The notes beneath the pieces were generated by a model that was given only the letters and a program-made list of their open reading frames with translations, was not told the origin of the DNA and made no database searches. From assembly GCF_025961205.1 (NCBI RefSeq), contig NZ_JAOQNH010000002.1, forward strand, positions 519,501 through 583,500: 64,000 nucleotides of DNA, in the 5' to 3' direction. This document shows, piece after piece, positions 43,934 through 52,808 of the stretch. The stretch is from Azospirillum fermentarium. GTDB taxonomy: Bacteria; Pseudomonadota; Alphaproteobacteria; Azospirillales; Azospirillaceae. Every line of letters starts with the position of its first letter. Positions within the stretch are counted from its first letter, which is position 1. The translations under genes and the position numbers were made by a program.

Positions 43934-44344
43934 ATGGCTTACCAGCGGGTCGAGGTTCTGACGGGGACGGAGCGGCGGCGGAACTACACGCCGGCGGAGA
44001 AGGTCCGGATGGTCGAGGAGGCGTTCCGCCCCGGCGTGGTGGTGACGGAGGTGGCCCGCCGGCTGGGCGTGCACGAAAGCCTGCTGTATCGCTGGCGGGG
44101 GCTGATGAAGGCCACGGGGATCGCCGTGGGCGAACCGCCCAGCTTCACTGCGGTGACCATCACGCCGGAGCCGACCGTCACGGAACTGCCGGTCGTGGAG
44201 CCCCGTGCGCCATTGCCGCCTCCGGCGACGTCGGCCACGAGCCCGGCGATCCTCGAGGTCATCCTGCCCAGCGGGGCACGCCTGCGTCTGGAAGGGCCGG
44301 TCAACCCGGCCCTGGCGGCGGCCGTCATCGGTGCCCTGGCATGA
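43934..44344 (+). CDS. tnpA: IS66 TnpA (helix-turn-helix accessory protein)
   Basis: 136 residues. The N-terminal helix-turn-helix (YTPAEKVRMVEEAFRPGVVVTEVARRLGVHESLLYRWR) is the IS3/IS66 Orf1 type. It overlaps tnpB by ATGA and is required with it for transposition. Confidence 0.9.
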   Translation: MAYQRVEVLTGTERRRNYTPAEKVRMVEEAFRPGVVVTEVARRLGVHESLLYRWRGLMKATGIAVGEPPSFTAVTITPEPTVTELPVVEPRAPLPPPATSATSPAILEVILPSGARLRLEGPVNPALAAAVIGALA

Positions 44345-44688
44345 TCCCGGTGCCGAGCGGGGTGCGGGTGTGGCTGGCCAGCGGGCACACCGACATGCGC
44401 AAGGGCTGGGCGAGCCTGGCGTTGCTGGTGCAGGAACGCTTCGCCCAAGACCCGCACAGCGGCCATCTCTTCATCTTCCGCGGGCGCCGCGGCGATCTGG
44501 TGAAGATCATCTGGTATGACGGCCAGGGCAGTTGCCTGTTCATGAAGAGGCTGGAGCGGGGCCGTTTCATCTGGCCCACGCCGGCGGACGGCGCGGTGTC
44601 GATCTCGGTTGGGCAGATGGGCTATCTGCTCGAAGGCATCGACTGGCGCAACCCGCAGAAGACTTGGCGTCCCGAGACCGCAGGGTGA
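44341..44688 (+). CDS. tnpB: IS66 TnpB accessory protein
   Basis: 115 residues with the family signature VRVWLASGHTDMRKGWASLALLVQ and GRRGDLVKIIWYDGQG. Its exact role is unknown but it is essential in IS66 transposition. 79 bp separate it from tnpC. Confidence 0.93.
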   Translation: MIPVPSGVRVWLASGHTDMRKGWASLALLVQERFAQDPHSGHLFIFRGRRGDLVKIIWYDGQGSCLFMKRLERGRFIWPTPADGAVSISVGQMGYLLEGIDWRNPQKTWRPETAG

Positions 44689-44767
44689 CTGCGACACGGT
44701 GAATCGACGGGCCGGTTCAGGGGAGATTGCGACGGCTCGAAGGCGTGATCCCAGGTAAACTGGCGCC

Positions 44768-46411
44768 ATGACCGCCGCCCCGCCCCCTGCCGCCGTGGCC
44801 GACGACATCGCCAGCTTGCGCGCCGCCTTGGCGCAGGCCGAGGCGCGGGCGGACGCGGCGGAAGCCGAAGCGGCGCGGGCCAGGGCGATGGCTTCGAACA
44901 CCGAGGCGCTGATCGCCAGCCTGAAGCTGGAAATCGAGAAGCTCCGGCGCGAGCTCTACGGCACGCGCTCCGAGCGCAAGGCACGCCTGCTGGACCAGTT
45001 GGAGTTCCAGCTTGAAGAGCTGGAAGCGACGGCCAGTGAGGACGAGTTGGCAGCCGAGCAGGCCGCTGCCCGAACCACCGGGGTGACGGCCTTCACCCGC
45101 AAGCGGCCCTCGCGCCAGCCCTTTCCCGGCCACCTGCCGCGCGAGCGCGTCGTTGTGCCGGCCCCCGCGACCTGCCCGTGCTGCGGCTCGGACAAGCTGT
45201 GCAAGCTGGGCGAAACGATTACCGAGACGCTGGAGGTGATCCCGCGCCAGTGGAAGGTGATCCAGACGGTGCGCGAGCGGTTCTCCTGCCGGGCCTGCGA
45301 GACGATCAGCCAGCCGCCGGCACCGTTCCACACCACCCCGCGGGGCTGGGCCGGCCCCAACCTGCTGGCCACCATCCTGTTCGAGAAGTTCGGCCAGCAT
45401 CAGCCGCTGAACCGGCAGGCCGAACGCTTCGCGCGGGAGGGCGTGCCGCTCAGCCTGTCCACCCTGGCCGACCAGGTGGGCACCGCCGCCGCGGTGCTGA
45501 AGCCGCTGCACGACCTGATCGCGGCGCATGTGATGGCGGCTGAGCGGTTGCATGGGGACGACACCCCGGTGCCCGTGCTGGCCAAGGGCAAGACCGATAC
45601 CGGGCGCCTGTGGGTGTATGTGCGCGATGACCGGCCGTTCGCCGGCCAAGCCCCACCGGTGGCGCTGTTCCACTATTCCCGCGACCGCAAAGGCGAACAT
45701 CCCGAACGGCACCTGGCCGGCTTCAAAGGCTGGCTGCAGGCCGATGCGTTCGCCGGCTACAACCGGCTGTACGAACCCGAGCGACAGCCGGGGCCGATCA
45801 GCGACGTGCTGTGCTGGGCGCATGCCCGGCGCGGCTTCTTCAAGCTGGCCGACATCGCTACGAACACCAGGCGCGGCAAGGATGCCCCGCCGATCTCGCC
45901 GCTGGCGCTGGAGGCCGTGACGCGCATCGACGCCCTCTTCGATCTCGAGCGTGCCTTGAACGGCAAGCCGGCGGCCGAGCGGCTGGCGGCACGCCAGGAG
46001 CATGGCGTCACCCTGGTAGCCGCGCTGGAGGGCTGGATGCGGACGGAGCGGGCCCGGCTCTCCCGCCATGCCCCCGTGGCCAAGGCGATGGACTACATGC
46101 TGACGCGCTGGGACGGCTTCACCCGCTTCCTCGGCGATGGCCGGCTGTGCCTGACGAGCAACGCCGCCGAACGCGGCCTGCGCGGGATCGCCCTCGGGAG
46201 GAAGGCGTGGCTGTTCTGCGGCTCCGATCGCGGCGGCCAGCGGGCGGCGATCATGTATGGCCTGATCACCACCGCCAAGCTGAACAACGTTGACCCGCAG
46301 GCCTGGCTCGCCGACGTGCTGGCGCGCATCAACGACATGCCACAAAACCGCCTGCACGAACTCCTGCCCTGGGAGTGGAAGGCGATGCGCGAGCAGGCAA
46401 AAGCTGCCTGA
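44768..46411 (+). CDS. tnpC: IS66 transposase TnpC
   Basis: 547 residues. An N-terminal coiled coil (Ala/Glu/Arg-rich, 15-80) is followed by a zinc-finger region with CPCCGSDKL and CRACETI, and a DDE-type catalytic domain beginning at LHGDDTPVPVLAKGKT with the conserved Asp pair. LTSNAAERGLRGIALGRKAWLF carries the final glutamate. Full length and open, so potentially active. Confidence 0.93.
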   Translation: MTAAPPPAAVADDIASLRAALAQAEARADAAEAEAARARAMASNTEALIASLKLEIEKLRRELYGTRSERKARLLDQLEFQLEELEATASEDELAAEQAAARTTGVTAFTRKRPSRQPFPGHLPRERVVVPAPATCPCCGSDKLCKLGETITETLEVIPRQWKVIQTVRERFSCRACETISQPPAPFHTTPRGWAGPNLLATILFEKFGQHQPLNRQAERFAREGVPLSLSTLADQVGTAAAVLKPLHDLIAAHVMAAERLHGDDTPVPVLAKGKTDTGRLWVYVRDDRPFAGQAPPVALFHYSRDRKGEHPERHLAGFKGWLQADAFAGYNRLYEPERQPGPISDVLCWAHARRGFFKLADIATNTRRGKDAPPISPLALEAVTRIDALFDLERALNGKPAAERLAARQEHGVTLVAALEGWMRTERARLSRHAPVAKAMDYMLTRWDGFTRFLGDGRLCLTSNAAERGLRGIALGRKAWLFCGSDRGGQRAAIMYGLITTAKLNNVDPQAWLADVLARINDMPQNRLHELLPWEWKAMREQAKAA

Positions 46412-46435
46412 CCGCGGTACTCAGCGGATGCTTAC

Positions 46436-46655
46436 GATAGAGCAGCAGCGCGAGCAGGCCCGCAGCACCAAGCGCCAGCCATTCGAGCAGCCACAGGCGG
46501 ACACTGAGGAGAAAGGCAAGGTGCCGGTGGTAGATCTGGCGGGCGAAGGCGAGATCGTCGTCGGGCTGATCCAGCGGCGGCCAGAAGGCGAGCGCGTCGA
46601 GACCTTCAACACCTTGCCAGAGATAGGTTGCGTAGGGCTGGCGGAATGCGTGCAT
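46436..46655 (-). pseudogene. coupling-protein-like ATPase, 5' part (split by IS66)
   Basis: The first 73 codons, starting MHAFRQPYATYLWQGVEG with a membrane helix at about residues 50-72, up to the IS66 junction. Beyond it the frame runs into the IS end. Start and previous stop overlap (TGATG), so this was the next gene of the minus-strand operon. Confidence 0.75.
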
Positions 46656-46882
46656 CACCACCCCCGGAAATAGCTGCCGGTCGGCGAGTCGAACCGGGCG
46701 AGGACGATGCGGGTTCTGGTGACGGCGAGCGCGATCAGCAGCGCGACGATGAGCGCAGTGATGACAAGGCCCGGCCCGAGCGATGCGCCGCCGCCGGGCG
46801 GGCGCTGCCAGCGGACGGGCCGCTGCACTTCTTTGATGGCATTGAGCGCACTGTCACTCGCGCCCGAAGAGTTGGACGACAT
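46655..46882 (-). CDS. small single-TM protein
   Basis: 75 residues starting after a GGAGG site: a Ser-rich N-terminus and one membrane helix (about 42-60) ending with basic residues. Coupled to the coupling-protein gene by TGATG. Likely a small inner-membrane partner in transfer; no family recognised. Confidence 0.6.
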   Translation of the reverse strand: MSSNSSGASDSALNAIKEVQRPVRWQRPPGGGASLGPGLVITALIVALLIALAVTRTRIVLARFDSPTGSYFRGW

Positions 46883-46972
46883 CCCGCCACCTCCCTGCAT
46901 CATGCAGAGGAGGAGGTTAGCACATCCTGCTTTATACCGGGAACGCTCCCTTCAGCAGTCCGGATAGATTTG

Positions 46973-47401
46973 TCAAGGCTTGGGCGGCGATTTTCCAAGC
47001 TCAGGCGCGGATGCAGCGGGCTGCGGATCGGGCAAGACCGCCGGCTGGAGAGGCTGTTTGGCTGAATCGACCGGCGGCGACGGTGCAACCTCTTTGCTCG
47101 AAGGTGCCGTTGCTGAAGACGCCCCTGACGGCGAAGCGCCTGCCTTGCCGCCTGTGGCGCAAGGTCCGATATATAGAAAGCAGAGAGTGTTGTTTACGGC
47201 ATTCGCGTTATTGGCAATCGTCGATATGTTGGCCAGAACGCCCAGAAAGGCAACGACACCAATAGCAACTTTGGGCCACAGCCCGAGTTTTGTCTTGCAT
47301 ACGATCAATTGATTATCAAAGTAAAGCTCATGCCCTTTTAACGTGAACCTCTCCAGATCTTTTTCTGTGATCCGGTGATGCCCAGTCAGGAGCTTTTCCA
47401 T
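46973..47401 (-). CDS. hypothetical membrane protein with Pro/Ala/Ser-rich tail
   Basis: 142 residues. The first 35 residues look like a short folded domain (LTGHHRITEKDLERFTLKGHELYF), a membrane helix follows (44-63), then a proline/alanine/serine-rich tail that probably extends into the periplasm. It lies 14 bp after the coiled-coil gene. No family recognised. Confidence 0.6.
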   Translation of the reverse strand: MEKLLTGHHRITEKDLERFTLKGHELYFDNQLIVCKTKLGLWPKVAIGVVAFLGVLANISTIANNANAVNNTLCFLYIGPCATGGKAGASPSGASSATAPSSKEVAPSPPVDSAKQPLQPAVLPDPQPAASAPELGKSPPKP

Positions 47402-47415
47402 GATGTCTTCCCGTC

Positions 47416-48012
47416 TTAAGGAGAAGGAGTCCCTTGCGAACCTCTCATCCGATCAAGAAGTTCTTTTACATCCCTCTTGATGTCGCCGATATCTTTTGTA
47501 TCTGATTTGATGGAAGCGAGCTGGGCGTCAATCCTGTCAAATTCCGGAGAGACGACTTCCTGCAAGGTACGGCGCGTGTCCTGACGACGGCGCTCTTCAA
47601 TGCTCATTTCTTTGTTAATCTCTTCGATATTTTTCATGATGATATCAATCTCATTTCTATGGTTTATGGTCTTGGCGTTGACATCGCCGACATCGGCATC
47701 CTTGCCAACAAATCTCACTTTGTCAATATTCCAGTACCCGCAATACACAATGACGGCGCGCTTCACTGCATACTCTATCGCGTTGTGCTTTTGCTCATCG
47801 GTGATGGCGTTAAATTTTTCAATTTCCTTGATGCGATCTTCAAGCTGCAAGCTCGGCAATGCCCCGGCGGCATCCACGATATAGAGAGCTTCTATATTTT
47901 CTTCTTCGACGCCGAGAACGCGCCTTCGCAATTCGCTCAGCCGCCACGACGCTGCCTGTGCAAGCTGTTCGACAGGAGCGCCCGTCGCAATCAACTTCAA
48001 AATGATGCCCAT
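47416..48012 (-). CDS. hypothetical coiled-coil protein
   Basis: 198 residues. The N-terminal third carries SWRLSELRRRVLGVEEENIEALYIVD. The C-terminal half (110-190) is a charged coiled coil rich in Ile/Glu/Lys/Asp. Base composition is AT-richer than the flanks. The GAAGG site supports the start. No family recognised. It is the first gene of a small operon that ran into the coupling-protein gene. Confidence 0.6.
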   Translation of the reverse strand: MGIILKLIATGAPVEQLAQAASWRLSELRRRVLGVEEENIEALYIVDAAGALPSLQLEDRIKEIEKFNAITDEQKHNAIEYAVKRAVIVYCGYWNIDKVRFVGKDADVGDVNAKTINHRNEIDIIMKNIEEINKEMSIEERRRQDTRRTLQEVVSPEFDRIDAQLASIKSDTKDIGDIKRDVKELLDRMRGSQGTPSP

Positions 48013-48094
48013 TTGCGTACCTTCGGCATGCAGATTGTGTCGGAAAGACTAGCACACCCCTCTTGCCGCTTCCTGCGCATTTGTCTCGCGCCTT

Positions 48095-49261
48095 TCATTC
48101 CGCTCGCTCGTTCGCCGCCGCATTGGCGGCGCAGGCGGCGAGCGAGCGGGTCAGGACGGCGATCAGCTCTTGCTGGCTGCTGGTCTGGGTTTTGGCGAAC
48201 ACATGCTCAAGCTGGCGTTTGACGGTGTTGATGCTGAGCCCGGCATGCCGCGCATAGTCGGCGCGGTTCATGCCGTTGAGCAGCGACTCGGCAAGTTTCG
48301 CTTCCGCCCGCGTGAGACCGAAGGCGCAGGCGAGCGCGTCGGCGGCGGGGAGCGGCGACAGCACCGGGTCGCTGATGAAAAGGCAGATGCGCGCTGCCGC
48401 GAACAGCCGCCCGGCGGTCGCGTCGCTTGCGGTCGCATCTGTCGGGGCCGCCGGGGCGATGTGCAGCAGGAGATCGGGCAGGCCCGAGGGGCGTTTCGCG
48501 CGGACCAGCAGGGGCGATGCGGCGGCGTTGCCGTTGGCGGCGTCGGCAATCTGGCGGTCGAGCGCCTTGCGGGCGGCGCGGTCGTCGAGCAGCAGCCGCT
48601 TGCCCTGAAGCCGGAGGCCGTCGCCGATGCCAGCGATGCGCCGCGCCTGCCGGTTGGCGAAGGTCGCCGTCCCATCGCTGGCGAGCAGCACGAGAGCCGC
48701 ATCGAGCCGGTCGAGCGCGCCTTCGAGCCCGGCCTGATCCGACAGCAGCGCCGAGACGCGCATCGTCGCCGCCATCGCCCGTTGCAGATGCGGCAGCAGG
48801 GCTTGCAGCAGGCGCTTTTGCGCCGCGCCGTAGAGTTCGGCGCGGTTCGGGCGCAAAAGCTGGACGCTGCCGATCCGCTGCGCGCCGGTTGCGAACGGCA
48901 CCGACAGCAGCGGGCCGAAGTCGTAGCGCGGCAAGTATTCCTGATAGAGGCCGTCGCGCTGCCGGACTTCGGCGGGCAACTGTTCGTGGTCCGCCACGAC
49001 CTGCCCGGCATTCGGCGCGCCGTAGCGCCAGCGCGGATCGCGGTCGTACCAGTTGGCATCGTAATCGGCCTGCGCCTCCTTCGGCACGCCCTGCTGGACG
49101 AGATAGCGGCGGACAGGAGCACTACCGGAGAAATCCGAGTCGAGGATATGGCCGCCCGTCGCGCCCACGGCGCGGCGCAGCTCGCGCAGCACGACAGCCC
49201 AGCCGTCCGGCTGCCATGGCGCGTCATAGATGATGCCGAGCAGTCGTTCATAGTCGGACAC
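48095..49261 (-). CDS. LuxR-family transcriptional regulator
   Basis: 388 residues from a GTG preceded by a GGGGG site. The C-terminal LuxR helix-turn-helix is FGLTRAEAKLAESLLNGMNRADYARHAGLSINTVKRQLEHVFAKTQ (last 70 residues). The N-terminal 200 residues resemble a PAS/GAF-like sensor rather than the acyl-homoserine-lactone domain of TraR/LuxR. It may control the co-oriented membrane/coupling-protein genes downstream. Confidence 0.82.
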   Translation of the reverse strand: MSDYERLLGIIYDAPWQPDGWAVVLRELRRAVGATGGHILDSDFSGSAPVRRYLVQQGVPKEAQADYDANWYDRDPRWRYGAPNAGQVVADHEQLPAEVRQRDGLYQEYLPRYDFGPLLSVPFATGAQRIGSVQLLRPNRAELYGAAQKRLLQALLPHLQRAMAATMRVSALLSDQAGLEGALDRLDAALVLLASDGTATFANRQARRIAGIGDGLRLQGKRLLLDDRAARKALDRQIADAANGNAAASPLLVRAKRPSGLPDLLLHIAPAAPTDATASDATAGRLFAAARICLFISDPVLSPLPAADALACAFGLTRAEAKLAESLLNGMNRADYARHAGLSINTVKRQLEHVFAKTQTSSQQELIAVLTRSLAACAANAAANERAE

Positions 49262-49429
49262 GGCCAAGCCCCCGCTCAACCCGCGTGAAGTGTGACTCAA
49301 TCCGATGCAGCGGTGCAGCGAAATCACCCACCTGGGCGATGCGGCGGAAATTCCGCGCGGGGATGATCGCAAGGTCGGGCCTGCGCTTCGGGGCGCACCG
49401 GCATGGGAGGTCCGGCAGAGCAGGCAGCA

Positions 49430-49696
49430 TCAATGCGAACGGAGCGCTTCCTTCACGGTATCGGCGGCGCTCTCCGCGATGCGCGCGAAGACCGGCCCGG
49501 CATCGATGCCGAGCGCGGCGGCGATGACCAGAAATTCCAGCAGATCGACGCGGCGCTGGCCGGTCTCATAGGCCGAGACGAAAGATTGCGGCTTGCCGAG
49601 ACGGCGGGCGAGTTCCGCTTGCGTCACGCCCGCTTCCTTCCGCGCGGCCTCAAGGCAGGCGCCGACAAGCTTATGGTCCTTCGGCCCGATCCACAC
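49430..49696 (-). CDS. XRE-family helix-turn-helix regulator
   Basis: 88 residues from a GTG with GGGGAG upstream. The Cro/C1 fold is clear: ARKEAGVTQAELARRLGKPQSFVSAYETGQRRVDLLEFLVIAAALG (20-65). It faces the exported-protein genes across a 161-bp gap that contains repeated tccgatat motifs, which are likely its operators. Confidence 0.85.
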   Translation of the reverse strand: MWIGPKDHKLVGACLEAARKEAGVTQAELARRLGKPQSFVSAYETGQRRVDLLEFLVIAAALGIDAGPVFARIAESAADTVKEALRSH

Positions 49697-49743
49697 ACCG
49701 CTCCCCTTCTCCGGCAGGCGAGCGGTTCGGTTAAATCAGAAAA

Positions 49744-49766
49744 TCCGATATCGAAAATTCCGATAT
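49744..49766. promoter_or_regulatory. repeated tccgatat motifs, candidate XRE operator
   Basis: Two direct copies of tccgatat (49744-49751 and 49759-49766), 15 bp apart. The first is part of the 8-bp palindrome cgatatcg. They sit between divergent xre (minus) and membrane-protein (plus) genes. Confidence 0.4.
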
Positions 49767-49857
49767 TCCGGAGTAGGATGCTGGCGGGTGCGGCCCAAGG
49801 CCGCCGCATCCCTGTTGTTGCGCCGCCTCCCTTCTCTCGCGCCTGAGGAGAAACAGC

Positions 49858-50499
49858 ATGAGCCGGGCGTCTTACAGAAAAGAGCGTCAGGGTACGGATT
49901 GGACCTTCGAGACGCGGCCCGCATCCCCGCCCTTCCCGTGGGGCAGCGCCGCTCTCTGCTTTGTCGGCGGATTCGCGCTGTTCGTCATCCTCGCCGGAAT
50001 GGTCTCGCGCGGCGGATCGGAAGTCCTGCCTTTCGTCGCCCTGTTCGCCTTCGCCATTCCCTTCGTCATGTGGAAAGGGCCGAAGGCGGCGCGCTATCGC
50101 CGCCCGGCCAGCTTTGTCGTCACGCCGACAGCGATCCGGGTTGCGCAGAATGTCGGGGATGCCGAACTCAAGCGCGCCGGGATTCACCGCCTCATCCTGC
50201 GCAATCACGTCTCGGATGGCGAGCTGGCCTATTCGCCTGCATCCACCTCCACCGTGTGCGTTGGCAGCGGCTTTGCCGGGATGACCGCCGTCGCAAGTGC
50301 GGTGGTCGCGACGGCGCTGTCCGACACCGGGCGGCAGGCGGCGGCGCACCACATGAAGCGGCTCGCCAAAGTCTCATGGCGGCTCGACGCTGAATCGGGC
50401 GGACGCGCCTGGACGCTCGCGGGCGGGCTCGACGAAAGCACCGCCTACGGACTCATGACCGAGGTCGGCGGCCTGATCGGCATGCGCGACGCGGCGTAA
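49858..50499 (+). CDS. membrane protein, unknown function
   Basis: 213 residues: two hydrophobic helices at about 28-48 and 56-72, then a soluble domain. That domain has strands (SFVVTPTAIRVAQ, HRLILRNH) and a Gly/Ala-rich stretch (GMTAVASAVVATAL). First gene of a plus-strand group of four cell-envelope genes. No family recognised. Confidence 0.65.
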   Translation: MSRASYRKERQGTDWTFETRPASPPFPWGSAALCFVGGFALFVILAGMVSRGGSEVLPFVALFAFAIPFVMWKGPKAARYRRPASFVVTPTAIRVAQNVGDAELKRAGIHRLILRNHVSDGELAYSPASTSTVCVGSGFAGMTAVASAVVATALSDTGRQAAAHHMKRLAKVSWRLDAESGGRAWTLAGGLDESTAYGLMTEVGGLIGMRDAA

Positions 50500-50531
50500 C
50501 AGAATCGCAAAACACCTTCAGGGAGGTTCCC

Positions 50532-51401
50532 ATGTTTCCGGGCCGGTCCATTGCTGCGGCGGCGCTCGTCTGTCTCGCCATTCCGGCATCCAGCGCGAAG
50601 GCGCAGCAGGCCGACAAGGCCGGGCAGACGGATGTCATCGGGCTTCAGCTCGGCATGAGCCGGGCCGATATCGAGAAGACGTTGCGCGCTCATAATCCCG
50701 AATTCAAGTTCAAGGAACAGGCGCAGGATATCGTGCTGCCGAACGGGCGGCCCGCGCTCGACGCGGCGACCGGGGAGCCCCGGAAATTCCTGACCTACCT
50801 TATCGCGGAGTTTCATGCGGGCGGCGACAATCCCTATTGGAAGCCGATCCGGGAGTTGGTCATCACCGCCTTCGCGGGCGAACCCGGAAAGGAGGTCGCC
50901 GGTTCGATCAGCCGCGCCGTCGCCTTCGAGCCGGGGCAGGAGCCGCCGACCGCCACCGTCGCCGACGGGCTGAAGGCCAAGTACGGCGCGAAGCCGACCG
51001 GCTATCTGGATGCGAAGACGGCGCATGAGTATTCATGGTACTTCGACACTAGGGGCCGCTATCAGGAGGGGAACGGCAAATCCTCATCCATCGAGCCCGT
51101 CATCGGCGGCTGCACCATCTATCGCGTCTATAACAATTTCGCCATCGATGCCAAGGTCGGCGTCCGCATCGCGCCCGCTACCAACGACCGCGAGAATTGC
51201 GGACAACTGGTCAGCGCGAAGATCGTCGCGCGGGACGACAACCCTGGGATTGCCGCCGGGCTCGGCGTCTTCCTCTCCAACGAAAAATACTTCCATGAAG
51301 GCTTGATCGCGCGGAAGGCATATATCGCGGCCTTGCAGGCGGGTGCACAGGCCAAGGACGCCGAAGCCGCCAAGCAACGCGGCCAGGGCGTCAAGTTCTG
51401 A
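50532..51401 (+). CDS. exported protein, unknown function
   Basis: 289 residues with a signal peptide (core 8-20, cleavage near SSAKA-QQ). A conserved IGLQLGMSRADIEKTLRAHNPEF start resembles a module found in small envelope proteins. Two cysteines (in GGCTIYR and RENCGQ) could form a disulfide in the periplasm. GGGAGG precedes the start; 20 bp to the next gene. Confidence 0.65.
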   Translation: MFPGRSIAAAALVCLAIPASSAKAQQADKAGQTDVIGLQLGMSRADIEKTLRAHNPEFKFKEQAQDIVLPNGRPALDAATGEPRKFLTYLIAEFHAGGDNPYWKPIRELVITAFAGEPGKEVAGSISRAVAFEPGQEPPTATVADGLKAKYGAKPTGYLDAKTAHEYSWYFDTRGRYQEGNGKSSSIEPVIGGCTIYRVYNNFAIDAKVGVRIAPATNDRENCGQLVSAKIVARDDNPGIAAGLGVFLSNEKYFHEGLIARKAYIAALQAGAQAKDAEAAKQRGQGVKF

Positions 51402-51421
51402 CGGCAGGCGGAGGGTGAACC

Positions 51422-51934
51422 ATGTCCCGGAAACTTGCCGCCCTGTTGCCGTTCGCCGCCGCGTTGCTGCTGACGGGCTGTCTCGCGACGCCCTACGGCG
51501 AACTCGGTCCGTGGGGCGGCGGCGTGACTTCGACCCGGCTCGACGAGCGGCGGGTGTCAGTCTTCGCCAAGGGCAACAGCCGCACGGAGCTGGTCACGCT
51601 GCGCAACTACATCATCCGGCGCGCGGCGGAAGACACGATCAAGGCCGGTTACACAGCGTTCGAAATTCTGAATGCCGAGGGCGAGATCAGGACCGGCTAT
51701 TACGTGTCGAGCGGGAGTTCATCCTATTCCTGCGGAAAGCGCGGCTGCGCGAGCTACTACACGCCCGCGCAGACGGTCGCCGTGCAGAACCCCGTCATGC
51801 AGGCGGATGTCTACATGTCCGACGAGAAGAAGCCCCGCAATCCCGCCAACGCCTTCTTCATCGCCGCCGATGTGCTGAAATTCATGGCGGCCCCGCAGCC
51901 TGCATCTTCGCCGCCCGAAACGGCGGCCAAGTGA
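51422..51934 (+). CDS. CC0125/CC1285-type lipoprotein
   Basis: 170 residues with a lipobox LLTGC (about residue 19). TPYGELGPWGGG followed by TSTRLDERRVSVFAKGN and AEDTIKAGYTAFEI is the pattern of the CC0125/CC1285 lipoprotein family of Alphaproteobacteria; function unknown. It carries a Cys pair (SCGKRGC). Third gene of the envelope cluster. Confidence 0.7.
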   Translation: MSRKLAALLPFAAALLLTGCLATPYGELGPWGGGVTSTRLDERRVSVFAKGNSRTELVTLRNYIIRRAAEDTIKAGYTAFEILNAEGEIRTGYYVSSGSSSYSCGKRGCASYYTPAQTVAVQNPVMQADVYMSDEKKPRNPANAFFIAADVLKFMAAPQPASSPPETAAK

Positions 51935-51954
51935 CATCCGGAAGGGAGCCGGTC

Positions 51955-52752
51955 ATGGGGAGCATGAATTTCCGGAAGCTGGTGGTGCTGGGCATTGCGG
52001 CGGCGCTGTCGTCCGGGCTTGCGGGCTGCAATCATCAGGCGGGCAGTGCAGGTCTTCCCGGCCTGATCGGCGCGGCGCTCGGGCAGGATCACGGCAAGGC
52101 GACGCTTGTCGGCGTCTGGCGGCAATATGCGAACGGGCGGGAACTCGGAACCGCCCGCCTCGACAGATTCGAGGACGGCACTTACGCGATGACCAATCTG
52201 TACCAGCCGCCGAACGCGATCCATTCGCGCGGCCTCAGCGACGTCTATTTCGACGGGCGGCGATGGACGTTCAAATCCGACTGGGGCAACGTCGTCGCCA
52301 GCTTCGAGCTGGAGCTTGGTCCGGACGGCGCATTCCATGGCTGGTCATACCGGGACGGACGCCGCTACGAGCGGCAGCGCTATGTCAGGATTCAGGGTGG
52401 TGCGGCGGCGATCCCGGTGAAGAGCGAAGCCGCGCCGCAAGCGTCCGGGAGCGGCACGCAGGGCGAATCCCTCTGGAAGCTGGCCGAGCGGGAATATCCG
52501 CCTTCGGCCTACAAGCGCCGTCCGCCGCTGCGCAGCTTTCCGGATTGGGCGGTCGCCGCCTTTGTGAGCCGCAATGCCGATGACGAAGGGGTTTACCGGG
52601 TGCATCTGAAGAAGAGCGGCGGAGGCTGGTCGGTCGCCTGCAAGGAGGACTGGACGGACGTGCAGCCCTACAGCGCCTATGCGCAGCGATGCCCCGGCAT
52701 CGACAAGGCGACCTATAAAGCGCTTCTCGGGAAGTTTGCCGTCATGGACTGA
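51955..52752 (+). CDS. lipoprotein, unknown function
   Basis: 265 residues with a lipobox LAGC (about 24). The middle (75-150) holds WRQYANG...YDFEDGTY-like beta segments reminiscent of lipocalin-type barrels; the C-terminal third has two cysteines (VACKEDW and RCPGID). An ATG nine bases later is an alternative start. Last of four co-oriented envelope genes. Confidence 0.62.
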   Translation: MGSMNFRKLVVLGIAAALSSGLAGCNHQAGSAGLPGLIGAALGQDHGKATLVGVWRQYANGRELGTARLDRFEDGTYAMTNLYQPPNAIHSRGLSDVYFDGRRWTFKSDWGNVVASFELELGPDGAFHGWSYRDGRRYERQRYVRIQGGAAAIPVKSEAAPQASGSGTQGESLWKLAEREYPPSAYKRRPPLRSFPDWAVAAFVSRNADDEGVYRVHLKKSGGGWSVACKEDWTDVQPYSAYAQRCPGIDKATYKALLGKFAVMD

Positions 52753-52808
52753 CCATCTTTTGTATGCCCTAAGCAGATATGCGGAACATGCGTCTCCGTA
52801 TATCGCGT

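Larger units (their letters stand above)
43837..46435 (+). mobile_element. IS66-family insertion sequence, complete
   Basis: 2599 bp. The terminal inverted repeats start gtacgcatccgg (left) and, read inward, gtaagcatccgc (right), matching at about 15 of the first 20 bases. They are flanked by the 8-bp direct repeat gatagagc (43829-43836 and 46436-46443), the duplication size usual for IS66. It carries three genes, tnpA, tnpB and tnpC, all open. It interrupts a coupling-protein gene. Confidence 0.92.

Noticed and set aside
44717-46357. Minus-strand frame of 546 codons inside IS66
   Set aside because: Shadow of tnpC caused by GC-rich third positions.
43848-46435. Alternative IS66 left end at gtaagcgcc (43848)
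   Set aside because: Flanks then lack a target duplication; shifting to 43837 gives better terminal repeats and a perfect 8-bp duplication.
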